Part shown: in pieces, positions 28,578 through 36,870 of the stretch
Numbering within the stretch: the stretch's first letter is position 1
Layout: each line of letters starts with the position of its first letter
Assembly: GCF_030849505.1 (NCBI RefSeq)
Contig: NZ_JAUJFI010000039.1
Span: 1 to 39,322, forward strand
Source of the DNA: Azospirillum isscasi
GTDB lineage: Bacteria; Pseudomonadota; Alphaproteobacteria; Azospirillales; Azospirillaceae
Direction: 5' to 3'
Length of the DNA stretch: 39,322 nucleotides
Notes under the pieces: model-generated
Told to the model about the DNA's origin: nothing
Databases searched by the model: none
What the model saw: the letters and a program-made list of their open reading frames with translations, nothing else
Program-made: the position numbers and the translations under genes

Positions 28578-30451
28578 CCGTTCCACTCCGCCGCGCTGTC
28601 TTCCAGGATCGGGCCGCGCGTTTCCGGCATGGTCAGCGCGATGCGGAAGGAGGTTCCCCGTTCCACCGGCATCAGCGTGACCGTCGCGCCGATCTGGCCG
28701 GTCAGGCTGGTGATCAGCCTCATGCCGAGGCTGCGTGTCCGGCGCATGTCGAACCCGGCGGGAAGGCCGGGCCCCTGGTCGGTCACGGTGAGCGCCAGCA
28801 GGTCGCCGGCCCGGTCCAGCGCCACCAGGACGTCGGCGGGTGACGGCCCGCGGTGTTTGATGGCGTTGGTGACCAGTTCGTTGGCGATCAGCCCCAGCGG
28901 GGCGGCCTGATCAATGGGCAGGTCGATGCGCTCCGCCCGCACCTCGATGGAGCCCAGCGTGTCGCCGCCCGACGCGCGGGACAGGTCGGCGCACAGCTCG
29001 TTCAGGTAGCTGCCGAACTCGATGGTCTGGAACTGCTCGGTCTGGTACAGCCGGCTGTGCACCCGCGCGATGGCGTCGATGCGGCTGCGGGCGTCCTGGA
29101 AATGGACGCGCTCGGCGGCGCCCGGCAGGCTCATGGTCTGCAGCGTCAGAAGGCTGGAGACGAGCTGAAGGCTGTTCTTCACCCGGTGGTTCACCTCGCG
29201 CAGCAGGGTGGACTTCTGGCCCACCAGCTTGCGCAGCGCCGCCTCCATCGACTTGATCTCGGTGATGTCGATGTGCATCAGCACCGCCCCGCCGAAGGGC
29301 CCGGCGGCCATCGGGGCGGCAAGGCAGCGGAACCAGCGCGCCCCCGCGGCGGACTGGCCGGGATGCTCGCCCGGATGCTCGCCCGGATATTCAATAGACA
29401 CCGGAGGGCCGCCGCGCAGCAGGCCGCGCAACCCTTCGATCAGGGCGTCGGCGTGCTCCGCCCCGCTGCGGGTGGCGGCGCAGGCTTCCAGATAATCGTC
29501 GCCGATGGCCGACCCGTCGCCCAGGAAGCCCGCCTGCGGACCGTTCTCCGCCCAGGCCTTGTTGACGGAGATGATGTGCCCGCCATGGTCCAGAACGGCG
29601 ATGTGCGCCGGCAGCGCGTCCAGGGTGGCCTTCGTCTGCTCGGCGAGCTGGCGCATGGCCAGCGCGTTGGCCTTCATCTCCTCGCGCGTGCGGCGGCGTT
29701 CGGTGATGTCGCGCAGGACGCCGGTGATGAAGCTCCGCCCCTCCGACTCCCAACGGGCCAGCGAGACCTCCAGGTCGATGCGGGTGCCGTCGCGCTTGCG
29801 CCCGATCAGCTCCACCGGGGCGGGCCGTCCGGCGGGCGCGCGCTCCAGCAGGCCGGACCAGTCGGGGGAGCCTTCGGCGAGGAACAGGCTGACATGCTGG
29901 CCGATCAGTTCGTTGGGCTGGAAGCCGAACTGGTTGGCCGCGGCCCCGTTGGCCCATTGCACCACGCCGCGCGTGTCGGTGGTGACGATGGCGTCGGGGG
30001 CGGTGTCCACGATGGCGCGGTAGCGCGCGTCGCGCTGTTCGCGCAGGACCCGTTCCCGGTTCACCACGGCGGTGACATCGGTCACCTGGATCAGGCAGTA
30101 GGCGGCGGTGCCGACCAGGAAGGGACGGATCAGCACATTGTGGACCATCCGCCGCCCGTCCACGCAGCGCAGCGGGAACAGCACGGGGTTCAGCGTGTGG
30201 GACAGGACGCTGGGCGCCCCGGTTTCCAGCACGTCGCGCACCGCGTTGTGAAGCCGCGTGTCGCGCAGGGACGGCATGGCCTCCACCAGCTCCCGCCCGT
30301 GGATGCCGGATTCGGGCGTGGCGGACGCCCTTTCCATCCAGCGGTTCCAGAACTGGACGCGGCCATGGCGGTCGAGCACGACGATGCCCGCGTCCATCGC
30401 GTCCAGAAGGCCGTCCAGCCAGGGCAAGCGCTTAAACTCGGTCGGTTCCAT
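28574..30451 (-). CDS. Cytoplasmic three-PAS sensor histidine kinase (HWE/HisKA_2 type)
   Basis: This 625-residue kinase has no membrane segment. Three PAS-like domains can be seen: about 10-120 (GIVVLDRHGRVQFWN), 145-260 (APDAIVTTDTRGVVQWAN, then VLRDITERR) and 280-390 (AHIAVLDHGGHIISVN). The phosphoacceptor region is LLREVNHRVKNSLQ (His near residue 420), typical of HisKA_2, followed by an ATPase domain with ELVTNAIKH and DQGPGLP. The start ATG 30451 has GGAG 7 nt upstream and overlaps the cheC-like gene by 20 nt; the longer frame from 30487 would overlap 56 nt. A short 12-bp tandem repeat encodes PGEHPGEHPG near residue 362. Confidence 0.92.
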   Translation of the reverse strand: MEPTEFKRLPWLDGLLDAMDAGIVVLDRHGRVQFWNRWMERASATPESGIHGRELVEAMPSLRDTRLHNAVRDVLETGAPSVLSHTLNPVLFPLRCVDGRRMVHNVLIRPFLVGTAAYCLIQVTDVTAVVNRERVLREQRDARYRAIVDTAPDAIVTTDTRGVVQWANGAAANQFGFQPNELIGQHVSLFLAEGSPDWSGLLERAPAGRPAPVELIGRKRDGTRIDLEVSLARWESEGRSFITGVLRDITERRRTREEMKANALAMRQLAEQTKATLDALPAHIAVLDHGGHIISVNKAWAENGPQAGFLGDGSAIGDDYLEACAATRSGAEHADALIEGLRGLLRGGPPVSIEYPGEHPGEHPGQSAAGARWFRCLAAPMAAGPFGGAVLMHIDITEIKSMEAALRKLVGQKSTLLREVNHRVKNSLQLVSSLLTLQTMSLPGAAERVHFQDARSRIDAIARVHSRLYQTEQFQTIEFGSYLNELCADLSRASGGDTLGSIEVRAERIDLPIDQAAPLGLIANELVTNAIKHRGPSPADVLVALDRAGDLLALTVTDQGPGLPAGFDMRRTRSLGMRLITSLTGQIGATVTLMPVERGTSFRIALTMPETRGPILEDSAAEWNG

Positions 30452-31073
30452 CGGGCGCTCCGGAGGCGATGCGGTCGATGAATCCATGGATGAGTTCCTT
30501 CAGCGACTCCAGGGACGACAGCCCCATGAGCAACGCGATGTAGCCGCGGATGCTCCGGCTGCGGATCAGGAAGTCGATGTAGAGGAACATCACCAGTTCA
30601 TCGGGGTTCGGCCCGTTGTTCTGGAAGATGCGGTCGCTGTCGCCGCGCAGGACGCTGGGCAGCGAGATGTCCAGGTTGTCCTTCAGCGTGTTGGCCATCA
30701 CGACCAGACAGCCGTTCAGGATGATGTTGCCGATCTCCGCCAGCGCGTCCTGCTCCAGATCGACGATCTCCTCCAGGCTCAGCTCGCTGCCCAGGACGGC
30801 ACGCGCCAGTTCCAGGCTGTTGGTCTCGGGAAAGATCAACAGGGCGCGGCCGGAAAAGGACCCTTCGAAACGCTGCTCCACCGCCACGAGCCCCGTCTTC
30901 TCGCGGGCGGCCAGAAGGCCGGCGGCGGCGTTGCGGCTGACGATCTCGACGGAGGGAACGGACAGCAGGACCTGATCCGCGACCATGCGGCTGAGATGGG
31001 TCGCCGCACGGCCGACGCCCATGTTCACCAGCTCGGTCAGCGCGTCGCGCTCCAGGTCGCTCAGATCAACCAT
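30432..31073 (-). CDS. CheC-family CheY-P phosphatase 2
   Basis: This 213-residue paralogue of the CheC at 18427 has two complete phosphatase motifs: DALTELVN (Asp10, Glu14, Asn17) and DALAEIGN further on. The opening LERDALTELVNMGVGRA is nearly superimposable on [17 protein letters not shown] of the other copy. ATG 31073 is chosen because GGGAGCG lies upstream and the homology begins there; the longer frame from 31127 adds an unrelated basic stretch. It heads a three-gene operon with the PAS kinase and receiver. It probably removes phosphate from the CheY-like proteins of this locus. The 31128-31329 gap upstream shows no other gene. Confidence 0.87.
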   Translation of the reverse strand: MVDLSDLERDALTELVNMGVGRAATHLSRMVADQVLLSVPSVEIVSRNAAAGLLAAREKTGLVAVEQRFEGSFSGRALLIFPETNSLELARAVLGSELSLEEIVDLEQDALAEIGNIILNGCLVVMANTLKDNLDISLPSVLRGDSDRIFQNNGPNPDELVMFLYIDFLIRSRSIRGYIALLMGLSSLESLKELIHGFIDRIASGAPDGTDRV

Positions 31074-31329
31074 GCACCGGCGCTCCCGTTTCCATGGAAG
31101 CGCCGTGGCATCGGCGCCCCCGGGCACAGTGCGACAGGAACGCCGTCGAAGTCTCCCCCGTCAACGGCATAGGCCGAAATTGGGAGTACACTAGGCAATT
31201 CAGCGACAAGGTGCCGTCGGTCCAACAATCGGTTCCTTTCATTGATCGCGCTTCGACGAACAGGACGGCGTTTTCTGTGGTCCGGCGCGACGCTCTGCCG
31301 CACCTCGATCGGCCCGGACGGAGGCCGGT

Positions 31330-32481
31330 TCAGGCGGCCAGACGGCGGACCAGATCCCGGAGAAAGTCCTCGCAGGCCGTGACCTGGGCGACGTCGATGT
31401 ACTCGTTGGGCTGATGCGCCTGATCAATGGAGCCGGGGCCGCAGAGCACGGTGGACATCCCTGCTTCCTGGAACTGCCCGGCCTCCGCCGCGAAGGACAC
31501 CATGCCCGTGTCGTTGCGCCCGGTCAGGGCGTGGCAGAGCTGGGCCGCCGGCCCGTCCGGCTCCGGCGCCAGCCCCGGCACGCCGGCGAGCTGTTCGGTA
31601 CGGATGTCGCACTGCGGGCTGATCCGCCGCATGGCGGCGCGCAGCCGGTCGCATTCGGCCTCGAACCGGTCGCGGTAGCGGGTCCAGTCGTCGCCGGGCA
31701 GCGGGCGGATATCCCAGACGAAGGAACAGTGGCGGGCGGTGATGTTGGCTGCCGTGCCGCCTTCGATGGTTCCGACCTGCAGCGTGGTGAAGGGCGGGTC
31801 GAAGCCGCAGGCGGGGTCCGCCGCCGCCGCGTTCTCCGCCGCCATGTCGCCCACGAGGGTGACCAGCCGCGCCGCGGTCATCACGGCGCTGACCCCGCGG
31901 TCGATCTGGGAGGAATGGACCTCGTGCCCGGTGACCGTGGTGCGCAGGACGTAGCAGCCCTTGTGGGCCAGCACGACGCCCATGGAGGTGGGCTCGCCGA
32001 CGATGACGGCGCTGGGGCGCGGCAGTTCGCCGGCGATGCGGGCGATCATGGCGGGAGCGCCGATGCAGCCGACCTCCTCGTCGTAGGACAGCGCCAGATG
32101 CAGCGGGCGCTTCAGCCCCGCCGCGAGCATCTCCGGCAGCAGGGCCAGGGCCACCGCGGGGAAGCTCTTCATGTCGGCGGTGCCGCGGCCGTAGAGACGG
32201 CCGTCACGCTCCACCAGGGTGAAGGGGTCGGTGTCCCAGGGCTGCCCGTCCACCGGCACCACGTCGGTGTGGGCCGACAGCACCACCCCGCCCTCGGTCA
32301 TCGGGCCGATGGTGGCGAACAGGTTGGCCTTGCCGCCGTCCGGGCTGGGCACGAGACGGCTTTCGACGCCGTGCCCGGCGAGATGGTCCCGGACCCAGTC
32401 GATCAGCGCCAAATTGGAACGGCGCGAAACCGTGTCGAAACCGACCAGACGGGCGATCATCGCCTTGGAAACGTCTTGCAC
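31330..32481 (-). CDS. argE: Acetylornithine deacetylase-like M20 metallopeptidase
   Basis: This 383-residue protein is a zinc-dependent amidohydrolase that would release acetate and ornithine from N-acetylornithine in arginine synthesis. Metal and catalytic residues are visible: His71 in SAHTDVVPV with the adjacent Asp73, Asp103 in RGTADMKS, the Glu135-Glu136 pair in YDEEVG, a Glu in VGEPT, and a C-terminal His in IDQAHQPNEYI. The dimerisation insert (about 180-290) is present. GTG 32481 is used as start; ATG 32460 is an alternative with AAGG close by. Related M20 enzymes (succinyl-diaminopimelate or formyl-glutamate type) cannot be fully excluded. Confidence 0.87.
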   Translation of the reverse strand: MQDVSKAMIARLVGFDTVSRRSNLALIDWVRDHLAGHGVESRLVPSPDGGKANLFATIGPMTEGGVVLSAHTDVVPVDGQPWDTDPFTLVERDGRLYGRGTADMKSFPAVALALLPEMLAAGLKRPLHLALSYDEEVGCIGAPAMIARIAGELPRPSAVIVGEPTSMGVVLAHKGCYVLRTTVTGHEVHSSQIDRGVSAVMTAARLVTLVGDMAAENAAAADPACGFDPPFTTLQVGTIEGGTAANITARHCSFVWDIRPLPGDDWTRYRDRFEAECDRLRAAMRRISPQCDIRTEQLAGVPGLAPEPDGPAAQLCHALTGRNDTGMVSFAAEAGQFQEAGMSTVLCGPGSIDQAHQPNEYIDVAQVTACEDFLRDLVRRLAA

Positions 32482-32705
32482 CCTTCCGATCCATTCTGCG
32501 TGACGGCGGTGCCGGTCCCGCGCTTGTGATAAACTTTAGATGTCAGACACTGGCCCCTGCATCCTTCGATGTCAAATGAGTCGTCCGGATTAGGAGGGCA
32601 TAGCGGCCAACGCCGAACGCCGGCTGAACGGCTCCGTCCCGGTTCCGGGGGCCATCCAGCCGGTCACGGGGCCGGCGCGCCGTGCCCAGGAAAGCCGTGG
32701 GGCGG

Positions 32706-33053
32706 TCAGGCCGCCGACCAGACCTTTTCGGTGAGGACCGTGCGCACCAGCGTCAACGCGCTCTCGGCGCTCTCGCGCCCGTCGAGCTTCGCCGCCACCG
32801 CCTCGATCTGGGCCGGCGGCAGGGTGGAACGCAGGCGGCGCACCGTGTCGGTCAGATGCTTCTTGGCGAAGCGCGCCTGGTTTCCGCGTTCCGACAATTC
32901 CTGGAAGGCCAGCCGCCGGGTGGTCGCGTCGCGTCCGGCGCTGGCCGCCGAAGCACGCTCCGCCGCCGCGGCAAGCTCGTTCGAGGATTGGAGATACGAG
33001 GTGATGGCTTCGGTCAGGATACGGTTGGCTTGAAGCAAGGGATCAAGGGACAT
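32706..33053 (-). CDS. Hypothetical helical protein
   Basis: This 115-residue protein is not one I recognise. It appears fully alpha-helical and rich in Ala, Arg and Glu, with no membrane segment, signal peptide or Cys. Features that stand out are SNELAAAAERASAASAGRD in the first half and HLTDTVRRLRSTLPPAQIE in the second. The codon usage is like its neighbours, with strong GC bias at third positions, which supports it as real. It lies upstream of argE on the same strand, but 224 nt away. It may be a small DNA-interacting or regulatory protein; that is speculation. Confidence 0.6.
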   Translation of the reverse strand: MSLDPLLQANRILTEAITSYLQSSNELAAAAERASAASAGRDATTRRLAFQELSERGNQARFAKKHLTDTVRRLRSTLPPAQIEAVAAKLDGRESAESALTLVRTVLTEKVWSAA

Positions 33054-33446
33054 GCGCTGAACTCATTGCCTTCCGTGACGGTGCCGGGCCGGAAACGGCC
33101 CCTGCCAAGACGCTTTCCCCAAAGTTAATTGGGCCGGCCAGCCCGGTTCAACCCGGCGAAGGGTTCTATGCGGACCGTGCTCCGGACCAGCTCCGTTCGG
33201 ACCAGCGCATGGTGCCAAGGCGGCGGAACCCACCCATGTTCTATCACGGTCAGCATTCCGTCGAGGCGGGACAAGCAACGGGGCCTATGAATTTCCTATG
33301 AACTAAGGCACGCTTTCTTTGTGTACGTTTATCGTCACATAAACCGGGAACTAAAACGGGAACCCACGGGCGCAGGACGCCGTTTTCCTGGAGCGTCGTT
33401 GTTTCTGCGGCCAAAGCCCACCCAAAGCCCACTTGGAGACCGAAGA
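33054..33446. other. 393-nt intergenic region with short direct repeats
   Basis: This gap separates the hypothetical helical gene (-) and the DUF2934 gene (+). It is AT-richer at 33280-33350. It holds CCTATGAA twice with an 11-nt period (33284-33291 and 33295-33302) and CCAAAGCCCAC twice in tandem (33411-33421, 33422-33432) just before the ribosome binding site. The stress-type promoter is listed separately. I see no RNA gene. Confidence 0.6.
33359..33384 (+). promoter_or_regulatory. EcfG-type general stress promoter (GGAAC-N17-CGTT)
   Basis: GGAAC (33359-33363), a 17-nt spacer and CGTT (33381-33384) match the known alphaproteobacterial EcfG (sigma-EcfG/PhyR-NepR) consensus exactly. It faces the DUF2934 gene, whose ATG is 62 nt downstream. 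A second GGAAC at 33347-33351 has no matching -10 element. Confidence 0.7.
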
Positions 33447-33893
33447 ATGCAAGGCGATCGTGAGGACCGCATCCGCCACCGCGCCTATGAGATCTGGGAA
33501 CGCGAAGGGCGACCGGAGGGACGGGGAGAGAGCCATTGGGCGCAGGCTTGCGCCGAGATCGAAGCCGAGGACGCGGCGTCCGCCACGGGCGTGGTGAAGA
33601 CGGTGGTCCGCCGCACGAAGAAGGCCGCGACGGAACTGCTGGGGGTCGGGCTGAACGCCGTGGTCGATGTGGTGGAGGAGGCCATCGCCCCCAAGAAGCC
33701 GCGCGCCCGCAGGGCCAAGGCCGAGCCGGCGGAGTCCGCCGTCGTGGTACCCGCTCCGGAAGCCGCCAAGACGGCGAAACCCGCCCGCGCCAAGGCCGTG
33801 AAGGCGGAAGCGGCGAAGCCCGCCACACCCAAGCCTTCCGCGCCCCGGGCCCGCCGCAAGCCCGCCGTCTCCGACACCGAACCGGCGCACTGA
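33447..33893 (+). CDS. DUF2934 protein with basic Ala/Lys/Pro tail
   Basis: This 148-residue protein starts with the DUF2934 signature (RIRHRAYEIWEREGRPEGR, about 6-24, then HWAQACAEIE). That short helical domain occurs in many alphaproteobacterial proteins and has no known activity. After it come an amphipathic segment (LLGVGLNAVVDVVEEAI) and a long Lys/Ala/Pro-rich tail of histone-H1-like composition (AKTAKPARAKAVKAEAAKP). ATG 33447 follows TTGGAGACCG; the longer frame from 33321 lies across the promoter. The EcfG-type promoter upstream suggests induction by general stress. DNA or nucleoid binding by the tail is inference. Confidence 0.85.
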   Translation: MQGDREDRIRHRAYEIWEREGRPEGRGESHWAQACAEIEAEDAASATGVVKTVVRRTKKAATELLGVGLNAVVDVVEEAIAPKKPRARRAKAEPAESAVVVPAPEAAKTAKPARAKAVKAEAAKPATPKPSAPRARRKPAVSDTEPAH

Positions 33894-33915
33894 CCCGCAC
33901 CGGCCCCGTCCGCCT

Positions 33916-35211
33916 CTACACGCAGCGACGGATGTAGGGCCGGTTCGCCTCCCACAACTCATCCAGGATCTGCACGGCGGCGTCGGTGGAGTTCACCACC
34001 GGGTCGATCAGCAGGGCCTGGAGCGCCAGCTCCTTCGAGGCGTGGACCGCGGCCTCGACGGCGAGCTGCTGCACGCTCGCCTGGACGTGCAGCAGCTTGG
34101 CGATCGGATCGGGCAGGGGGCCGAGCGAGACCGGGTGGACACCCGCCGCATCGGCCAGCAGGGGCACCTCCACCGCCAGATCCGGCGGCAGGTTGGGGAT
34201 GGCGCCCTGGTTGTAGACGATCCCCGACTCCACGAAGCGTTTCTGGTTGTGCAGCACCCCGGCGATGACCTGCACGGCCCGTTCGCCCCAGGACGGCTGC
34301 GTCCAGTCCTCCGGCACCGGGGTGGTCCCGGCGATCACGCCGTCCATCAGCGCGTTGAGGATGCCGCGCCCGCGCTCGTCCTCCTTGAAGTCGAACCCAT
34401 GCTCTCCGCCTTCCCAGCCGTAGGGGAGATACTCGCCCAAATGGTCGTCGCTGCAGGTCGGCCACAGCCCGAAGGCGTTGAACAGGCGGCGGGCCAGCGG
34501 CGTGAAGGCCGGATCGTGGGTCTTCTCCTTCTCGCGCAGCAGCGGGTAGAGGTCGCGCCCGGTCGCCTTGTCCCGGATGTGCATCAGCCATTGGAAATGG
34601 TTCAGCCCGGCGCCCCAGACCTCCACGTCCTTTTCGGCCATGCCGAGGATCTGGCGGATGAACCAGCGGGCCAGGAAGATGCCGTGGCACAGCCCAAGGG
34701 TCTTCACCCTGGTGTATTTGCCGAGGCCCAGGACGACGCGGCTTTCCGGGTTGGACAGGTTGATGAACTGGGCGTCCGGGCACAGTTCCTCGATGTCGCG
34801 GGCGAAGTCGAAGATCAGGGGCAGGGTGCGCAGCGTGAAGAACAGCCCGCCGGGTCCGCCGTTCTCGCCCAGCGTGTGGCGGACGCCGTGCTTCTTCGGC
34901 ACCTCGAAATCGAGCTTCCACAGACGGTTGCGGTCGATGGCGACGGAATTGACGACGAATTCGGCGCCTTGCAGGGCGGCGCGGCGGTCGGTGGTCTGCT
35001 CGATGGTCAGACCGGCACCGCCCTTCGCGTTCAGCAGCCGGGCGAGCGCCGTCATGCGGTCCAGCGCCGCCGGATTCGTGTCGACCAGCGTCAGGGTGCT
35101 GCCCGCCAGCTCCGTCGTTGTGAAGAGGTCGCGGTACATGCTGAGCCCGAAGGCCGCGCTGCCGGCGCCCAGGAAGACGATCTTGGTGGTTTTCGGGTTG
35201 CTAAGGGCCAT
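33916..35211 (-). CDS. Glycoside hydrolase family 4 enzyme
   Basis: This 431-residue protein is from the GH4 family, which cleaves glycosides by an NAD+- and Mn2+-dependent redox/elimination mechanism. The NAD loop [10 protein letters not shown] is at residues 13-22. NLSNPES is at 151-157, the metal-binding Cys175-His176 in LGLCHG, and AGLNH at 201-205. The Cys-His pair is as in alpha-galactosidase or alpha-galacturonidase members (MelA, LplD) rather than 6-phospho-beta-glucosidases, which usually have Cys-Asn. Exact sugar specificity is not certain. ATG 35211 has GAGG about 7 nt upstream. It is divergently transcribed from a GH1 enzyme, so the pair likely serves plant oligosaccharide use. 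Confidence 0.9.
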   Translation of the reverse strand: MALSNPKTTKIVFLGAGSAAFGLSMYRDLFTTTELAGSTLTLVDTNPAALDRMTALARLLNAKGGAGLTIEQTTDRRAALQGAEFVVNSVAIDRNRLWKLDFEVPKKHGVRHTLGENGGPGGLFFTLRTLPLIFDFARDIEELCPDAQFINLSNPESRVVLGLGKYTRVKTLGLCHGIFLARWFIRQILGMAEKDVEVWGAGLNHFQWLMHIRDKATGRDLYPLLREKEKTHDPAFTPLARRLFNAFGLWPTCSDDHLGEYLPYGWEGGEHGFDFKEDERGRGILNALMDGVIAGTTPVPEDWTQPSWGERAVQVIAGVLHNQKRFVESGIVYNQGAIPNLPPDLAVEVPLLADAAGVHPVSLGPLPDPIAKLLHVQASVQQLAVEAAVHASKELALQALLIDPVVNSTDAAVQILDELWEANRPYIRRCV

Positions 35212-35406
35212 GGTACGCCTCGCCCGGCGGGAATTGTGCCCTGCTGATTTGTCGGGGCAGCCGCCTTGTGGGAAGTATACACTTGTTAAGACGAAGAGAC
35301 TATACCTGTTGGTCAGAATAAGCGCGGCGGCATCTTCGCTTGCGCAACATAACCTTCGCATGCGCGATAGTGCATGTGCAGCAAAACACTTCAAGGGAGT
35401 CCCGTC
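35212..35406. promoter_or_regulatory. Divergent GH4/GH1 control region with 12-bp direct repeats
   Basis: This 195-nt AT-richer gap contains CTTCGCTTGCGC (35334-35345) and CTTCGCATGCGC (35354-35365), identical at 11 of 12 positions and spaced 20 nt start to start, two helical turns. GTATAC-like segments at about 35275-35281 and the sequence around 35310-35316 may be promoter parts for one or both strands. It is a plausible operator for a sugar-responsive regulator; none is encoded in the window. Confidence 0.4.
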
Positions 35407-36738
35407 ATGGCACTCTTCACCTTTCCCAAGGACTTCCTGTGGGGAGCGTCCACCGCGGCCTATCAGATCGAAGGCGCCATTCACGAGGACGGGCGCGGCC
35501 CCTGCGTGTGGGACACCTTCACCGACGCCGGGCGCATCCAGGACGGCAGCAGCGCCGCCGTCGCCTGCGACCATTACCACCGCTGGCCGGACGACATCGC
35601 CCTGCTGAAGGACGCGGGGTTCAACGCCTACCGCTTCTCCATCGCCTGGCCGCGCATCCTGCCGTCCGGGACGGGGGAGGTGAACGCGGCGGGGCTCGAC
35701 TTCTACGACCGGCTTGTGGACGGGCTGCTGGCCGCCGGAATCCGGCCCATGGCCTGCCTCTATCACTGGGACCTGCCGCAACCGCTGGAAGACCGCGGCG
35801 GCTGGCAGGGCCGGGAGGTCGTCGGCCCCTTCGCCGACTACGCCCGCATCGTCTCCGCCCGGCTGGCCGACCGGGTGAAGGACTGGATGATGCTGAACGA
35901 GCCGAACGTGGTCGCCACCCACGGCTACGGCACCGGGGAACACGCGCCCGGGCACAAGCTGGGCGAGACCGGCATCCTGCGCGCCCTGCACCACCAGAAT
36001 CTGGCGCAGGGGGCGGCGCTGCGGGCCATCGCGGCGGAGCGTCCGGGCCTGACGCTCGGCACCGTCATCAACCTCCAGCCCTGCCGGGCCGAGAGCGACC
36101 GGCCCGAGGACGTCGCGGCGGCGGCCCGCTGGGACGCGGTGTGGAACCGGGTGGCCCTGGACGGGGTGATGCGCGGCAAGATCCCGGATCTGATGGCTGA
36201 ACGGATGAAGGACTTCGTCCTGCCCGGCGACGAGGAGGCGATCCGCTATCCCATCGACCTGCTGGGCATCAACTACTACTCGCGCATGACCATGAAGCAC
36301 GAGACGGGGCATCCGTTCGACGTGTGGTGGGGCGACGCCCATTGCGACCGCTGGACCGCCATGGCCTGGCCGGTCCAGCCCGACGGGCTTTACGACCTGC
36401 TGATGGAGTTCAAGCGCGACTACGGCAACCCCGCCGTTTTCGTCGCGGAGAACGGTGCGGCCTATGACGACGTGGTGGGGCCGGACGGGCAGGTCCACGA
36501 CGCGGAGCGCGTGGCCTTCCTGCGCGACCATGTGGCGTCGGTCGGGCGCGCCCTGGCCGATGGCTGCAACGTGAAGGGCTATCTGTGCTGGAGCCTGCTG
36601 GACAATTTCGAATGGGCCTTCGGCCTGTCGAAGCGGTTCGGCATCGTCCGCGTCGATTACGACACGCTGGTCCGCACGCCCAAGGACAGCTACCGCTTCC
36701 TGAGCGAGGTGGCGAAGAGCGGGCGGCTGGAGGCTTAA
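35407..36738 (+). CDS. Glycoside hydrolase family 1 beta-glucosidase
   Basis: This 443-residue retaining beta-glycosidase of the GH1 family has the N-terminal signature [15 protein letters not shown] (10-24), acid/base Glu165 in MLNEPN and nucleophile Glu348 in VAENGA. It is about the usual length (440-450) and lacks a signal peptide, so it acts on imported beta-glucosides such as cellobiose in the cytoplasm. ATG 35407 is preceded by AAGGGAG; the longer frame from 35374 adds 11 residues without a better site. Specificity for phosphorylated sugars is not obvious from the motif. It is divergent from the GH4 gene. Confidence 0.94.
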   Translation: MALFTFPKDFLWGASTAAYQIEGAIHEDGRGPCVWDTFTDAGRIQDGSSAAVACDHYHRWPDDIALLKDAGFNAYRFSIAWPRILPSGTGEVNAAGLDFYDRLVDGLLAAGIRPMACLYHWDLPQPLEDRGGWQGREVVGPFADYARIVSARLADRVKDWMMLNEPNVVATHGYGTGEHAPGHKLGETGILRALHHQNLAQGAALRAIAAERPGLTLGTVINLQPCRAESDRPEDVAAAARWDAVWNRVALDGVMRGKIPDLMAERMKDFVLPGDEEAIRYPIDLLGINYYSRMTMKHETGHPFDVWWGDAHCDRWTAMAWPVQPDGLYDLLMEFKRDYGNPAVFVAENGAAYDDVVGPDGQVHDAERVAFLRDHVASVGRALADGCNVKGYLCWSLLDNFEWAFGLSKRFGIVRVDYDTLVRTPKDSYRFLSEVAKSGRLEA

Positions 36739-36753
36739 TAATCCGGTGGCATA

Positions 36754-36792
36754 GGGCGCGCTTTGCAACGAATCCCGTTGTAAAACGCGCCC
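36754..36792 (+). terminator. Long hairpin after the GH1 gene
   Basis: GGGCGCGCTTTGCAACG (36754-36770) pairs with CGTTGTAAAACGCGCCC (36776-36792) around a 5-nt loop AATCC. The stem is 17 bp with one C.A mismatch and one G.T wobble. There is no U-tract after it. It lies between the GH1 stop and the glycosyltransferase gene and immediately abuts the ATG at 36793, which makes that ATG an unlikely start. Confidence 0.55.
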
Positions 36793-36870
36793 ATGCGTCC
36801 TGGAAATATCACATCCGGGACGAGCGTGGACGGCGCTAATCAGGACGCGGTGCCATCACAGCGTCCGGCC

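Noticed and set aside
28853..30481. A 542-codon forward open frame opposite the PAS kinase
   Set aside because: The reverse strand carries PAS, H-box and ATPase motifs; the forward frame is a shadow.
33063..33278. A short reverse open frame upstream of the helical hypothetical gene
   Set aside because: It has low-complexity Arg/Pro content and no ribosome binding site, and it lies in a region that otherwise looks intergenic.
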